A DNA stretch of 64,000 nucleotides from a bacterium (lineage in GTDB: Bacteria; Zhuqueibacterota; Zhuqueibacteria; Residuimicrobiales; Residuimicrobiaceae), in assembly GCA_029565685.1 (NCBI GenBank), contig JAKQNR010000011.1, positions 1 through 64,000 on the forward strand, read 5' to 3'. How positions within the stretch are numbered: position 1 is the first letter of the stretch; every line of letters starts with the position of its first letter. Shown here in pieces: positions 61,078-64,000 of this stretch. The translations under genes were made by a program, and so were the position numbers. The notes beneath the pieces were generated by a model. That model had not been told where the DNA came from, did no database searches, and saw only the letters and a list, made by a program, of their open reading frames with translations.

Positions 61078-64000
61078 TTATTTGAGGAACATCATCATGC
61101 GCTTTTGCTCAAATCCATTCATACGCAGCGTGTAGAGATACATGCCGCTCGGCGCTTGTCTGCCGTACTGGTCCATGCCGTCCCACTCGACGATATGGGC
61201 GCCGGCATTCAATTGATCCGCCACCAGCTCGCGCACCTTTTCGCCTCTGACGTTATAAATGGTCAGCGCCGCGAATCCCTGTTCCTTCAGGATGAAGCGG
61301 ATTTTTGTGGATGGGTTGAACGGATTGGGATAATTCTGCTCGAGCACATTGGCCGTCGGCAGAGCCACGGTCACGTCGATGGGACCATGCAGGCTCAAGC
61401 GTCCGTTATAGTCCACATCCACGAGCTTGTAGTAATAAGTCTTGCTCTCTGATGCGGTCAAATCCTGGTATTGATAGTTGCGTAGCGAAGAACTGGTGCC
61501 TGCCCCCTGGATCATGGATTGAGTGATCTGGGTGTATGGCCCGTTTTCATTGTCCGAGCGCAAGAGATGGAAGCCGAGGTTTTCGGTCTCTGACTGAGTG
61601 CTCCATTCCAGCACCACCTGATTGTTGAGCGACCGGGCGTTGAAAGAAGACAGCTCCACTGGCAACAGCACGTGGATCTGCGCGCAACTGATGTTGTTGC
61701 CCAGGTCCGGATCCAGGCTGGAGCTGCTCACCATGACGCAATTGTCCATGCCGCCCAGTTTTTCCGTGGACTGCATGACCACTGAGATTTCGATGGTCTC
61801 TTCGACCGCCATGCTTTCGACGGTCCAGATGAGCGGATTGGGACCACTGGTCTGGCTGGGCGCAGCGGAGATAAAAGTCAATCCGTCCGGCACCGTGTCG
61901 ATGATGCGCACATTCTGGGCTGTTTCCGGACCCTGGTTGGTGACCCGGATCAGGAAGGTTACCTGCTGATTGCGGTAATAATAAGAGTGCTCATCCGGTA
62001 TCGACTTGACCACTTGAAGGTTCGAGGTGGTTCTCTGTTTCAGGCCGATATCGAACAGGGACACCTGCTGGCCGTTCTCGACCGCAAAAACAGCGGTGCG
62101 GCCGGTGGCCGGATCCGCGTCCGAATCGATGTCGTCAGCGCCTGCGTCGGCAGTGGTAAACACCAGGTTGTCCGGCAACAGCAGTTCCAGCCGGTAGCTG
62201 CCGGCCGGGACATTTTCAAACGCATACTGTCCCTGCGCATCCGTCAAAGCTGTCAGCACCAGCGTGCCGGAGGGATCGGAGAGCAGGTTGACGGTCGCCG
62301 ACGGAACGCCGGGTTCGCCCTCGTCCTGCAATCCGTTCTTGTTCGTATCGAACCAGATCCGGTCGCCGATGCGGATGCCTGTGCGTTCGGGTGAATCGTT
62401 GGCTGTCATACCCGCATCCCAGCCGGTGATTTTTTCATCCGCAAGGATGCTAAAGGCGGCGGTGCGCCCGCTGGTGATCTCCGCATCCGAATCCGTGGCC
62501 TCATCGCCCTGGCCGGTGAGGGTAAAGTGATGGCCGTCCAGCAGGCTGAACGCCAGCAGATAGTTGCCGGGCGCCACATTGACAAAGCTGTAAAGTCCTT
62601 CGCTGTTAGTGCTGGTGGTGGCCACCAGCGTGGCGCTGGGCGAGGAGAGCAGTTGAACCTGAATGCCTTCGATGCCGTTTTCGCCTTCCTCCTGAACACC
62701 GTTGCCGTTGCTGTCCAGCCAGACGCGATCGCCGATGCTGTTGTCAAGTTGCGAAGGCACATCATTGGGCGTCATGCCGGCATCCCAGCCGGTGTTTTTT
62801 TCATCCGCGGCGATGCTAAAGGCGGCGGTGCGTCCGCTGGGGATCTCCGCGTCCGAATCAGTGGCTTCATCGCCCTGGCCGGTGAGGGTAAAGTGATGGC
62901 CGTCCAGCAGGCTGAACGCCAGCAGATAGTTGCCGGGCGCCACATTGACAAAGCTGTAAAGTCCTTCGCTGTTAGTGGCCGTGGTGGCCACCAACGTAGC
63001 GCTGGGTGAGGAGAGCAGTTGAACCTGAATGCCTTCGATGCCGTTTTCGCCTTCCTCCTGGATGCCGTTGCCGTTGTTGTCCAGCCAGACGCGATCGCCG
63101 ATACGGTTGTCCAGCTGCGACGGCGCCTCTCTGCGGACCATGCCTGCGTCCCATCGATCATCGACCTGGTCGACGGCAACGTTCAGCGGGCTTGTACGAC
63201 CGGTGACCGGGTCAGCGTCCGAATCTTTGTCCTCTTCACCCTGGTCGTGAAGGGTGAAATAATAATCCTTTAAATGCTCGAACGCCAACAGGTAGCTGCC
63301 GGGTGCGACTTGGGCAAAGGCATAGAGGCCGTTTTCATCCGTCGTCGTTTCAGCGATCAGGTTGCCGCCCGGGGAAGAGAGCAGTTGAACCTTGACCTTG
63401 GCCAACCCGTTTTCGCCTTCATCCTGAACGCCGTTTTTATTTACATCTTGCCACACCCGGTCGCCGATGCGGATGTTGCTGTTGCCCGCAGGGCGTTCCA
63501 CAACAAAGAATTGGCTGCAGGTTGAATTGTCATTCAGGTTCTCATCCAGGTTTGGACTGGAGACAAAGGCGCAGTTCTCGAAAGTGCCAAGCTGGGTGTT
63601 GGTGCGGACGGCGACGCGGTAGCTGACGCTGGCGCCGCTCGCCAGCTCTGCTTCGTACCAGACCAACGGGTCCGGGCCGCTGTCCGCCATGCGCTCTGCC
63701 GAGACAAAGGTCACGGCATCAGGCAATTGGTCCATCACCCGTACGTGATTGGCTGCCTGCGGACCCTGGTTGGACACGGTGATGACAAAGGTAAACTCAT
63801 CGCCAGGGTAAAAGCGATTGCTGTTGGCCTCGATGGATTTGTGCACGACCAGATTGGAAATATTCTTGGGAATAAAACCGGCGTCGATGTCCAAAATGGC
63901 CATGTTTTCCCCTACCGTGACCACGCCGGTGCGGCCGCTGTTGGGATCCGGATTCGAGTCCAGGTTGCGGTCTGAACCTAAGCCATTGGGGGAAGAATAC
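61078..64000 (-). CDS. T9SS SdrD B-type repeat protein, 5' end outside window
   Basis: The frame stays open to the right edge (upstream codons still read SDRNLDSNPDPNSGRTG), so the N-terminus is missing; at least 974 residues. Order: end of an SdrD B-like repeat, a DUF11 domain (FTFVITVSNQGPQAANHVRV), four complete SdrD B-like repeats (IGDRVWxDxNxNGxQxEGE...DSDAxxxxGRT...WDAGM), a second DUF11 domain (VTFLIRVTNQGPETAQNVRI), a fibronectin-like part and the sorting domain VLEQNYPNPFNPSTKIRFIL. The two middle repeats are nearly identical in DNA (period 366 bases). Likely an adhesin. Confidence 0.87.
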   Translation of the reverse strand, partial: YSSPNGLGSDRNLDSNPDPNSGRTGVVTVGENMAILDIDAGFIPKNISNLVVHKSIEANSNRFYPGDEFTFVITVSNQGPQAANHVRVMDQLPDAVTFVSAERMADSGPDPLVWYEAELASGASVSYRVAVRTNTQLGTFENCAFVSSPNLDENLNDNSTCSQFFVVERPAGNSNIRIGDRVWQDVNKNGVQDEGENGLAKVKVQLLSSPGGNLIAETTTDENGLYAFAQVAPGSYLLAFEHLKDYYFTLHDQGEEDKDSDADPVTGRTSPLNVAVDQVDDRWDAGMVRREAPSQLDNRIGDRVWLDNNGNGIQEEGENGIEGIQVQLLSSPSATLVATTATNSEGLYSFVNVAPGNYLLAFSLLDGHHFTLTGQGDEATDSDAEIPSGRTAAFSIAADEKNTGWDAGMTPNDVPSQLDNSIGDRVWLDSNGNGVQEEGENGIEGIQVQLLSSPSATLVATTSTNSEGLYSFVNVAPGNYLLAFSLLDGHHFTLTGQGDEATDSDAEITSGRTAAFSILADEKITGWDAGMTANDSPERTGIRIGDRIWFDTNKNGLQDEGEPGVPSATVNLLSDPSGTLVLTALTDAQGQYAFENVPAGSYRLELLLPDNLVFTTADAGADDIDSDADPATGRTAVFAVENGQQVSLFDIGLKQRTTSNLQVVKSIPDEHSYYYRNQQVTFLIRVTNQGPETAQNVRIIDTVPDGLTFISAAPSQTSGPNPLIWTVESMAVEETIEISVVMQSTEKLGGMDNCVMVSSSSLDPDLGNNISCAQIHVLLPVELSSFNARSLNNQVVLEWSTQSETENLGFHLLRSDNENGPYTQITQSMIQGAGTSSSLRNYQYQDLTASESKTYYYKLVDVDYNGRLSLHGPIDVTVALPTANVLEQNYPNPFNPSTKIRFILKEQGFAALTIYNVRGEKVRELVADQLNAGAHIVEWDGMDQYGRQAPSGMYLYTLRMNGFEQKRMMMFLK
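62410..63130. repeat. Tandem 366-base repeat within SdrD-type gene
   Basis: Two adjacent repeats with nearly the same sequence; TGGCCGTCCAGCAGGCTGAA occurs at 62531 and 62897, a spacing of 366 bases, in frame with the 122-residue protein repeat. Long stretches are identical, which suggests a recent duplication. Confidence 0.85.

Overview
The window looks like a chromosomal segment from an uncultured bacterium of the FCB group (Calditrichota / KSB1 / Marinimicrobia-like). The main reason is that four very large or secreted proteins end in a type IX secretion (T9SS) type-A sorting domain with the NYPNPFNP or FPNPFN signature. SpoVG, FG-GAP/Ig-like surface proteins and many dispersed palindromic intergenic repeats fit the same group. 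Placement below superphylum level is inference.

Layout. 1-3.8 kb: an IS66-type element next to decayed genes (a DUF4143-type ATPase remnant and a broken DUF4258/DUF2283 pair). 4-26.8 kb: an exopolysaccharide locus (Wzi-like barrel, Wzc/GumC chain-length regulator with BY-kinase, two YjbH-like halves, a GT-C-like membrane protein, a sugar-phosphate transferase, a nucleotide-sugar epimerase). Interleaved with it are two related peptide-modification (RiPP-like) modules. Module A (8.6-15.2 kb) has an HprK-like kinase, a radical SAM/SPASM enzyme, a PqqD-like chaperone, a 57-residue Cys-containing precursor, a GNAT, an S26-like peptidase and a second radical SAM/SPASM enzyme. Module B (18.2-21.3 kb, minus strand) has a natural radical SAM-HprK fusion, a 62-residue precursor with the same leader, and a methyltransferase. 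The paired precursors, the fusion, and the start/stop overlap of module A with the BY-kinase gene make this the best candidate for an undescribed system.

26.9-33.6 kb: a bacteriocin-like locus with a C39 peptidase/ABC exporter, a membrane protein, a thioredoxin-like protein, two small AraC-type regulators, a double-glycine precursor with four Cys, and a second ABC transporter. 34.1-38.6 kb: a tightly overlapping ribose/ADP-ribose operon (RbsC, RbsB lipoprotein, exported ADP-ribosylglycohydrolase, ribokinase) without an ATPase gene. 39.3-49.5 kb: two giant T9SS Ig-repeat proteins. 49.6-53.4 kb (minus): an ECF sigma factor, an anti-sigma factor and two DUF4097 repeat proteins. 53.5-64 kb: SpoVG, a membrane PHP-domain protein, a lone radical SAM protein, a T9SS beta-helix protein, an RsuA/RluE-type pseudouridine synthase, an exported aldo/keto reductase and a partial SdrD-type repeat protein that runs off the right edge.

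How the parts may work together (inference): the GumC/Wzi/YjbH/transferase genes build and export an exopolysaccharide. The kinase/radical SAM/PqqD modules would modify short Cys peptides and may be co-transcribed with it. The C39 locus would cleave, export and oxidise a separate four-Cys peptide. No tRNA, rRNA or CRISPR array was seen.
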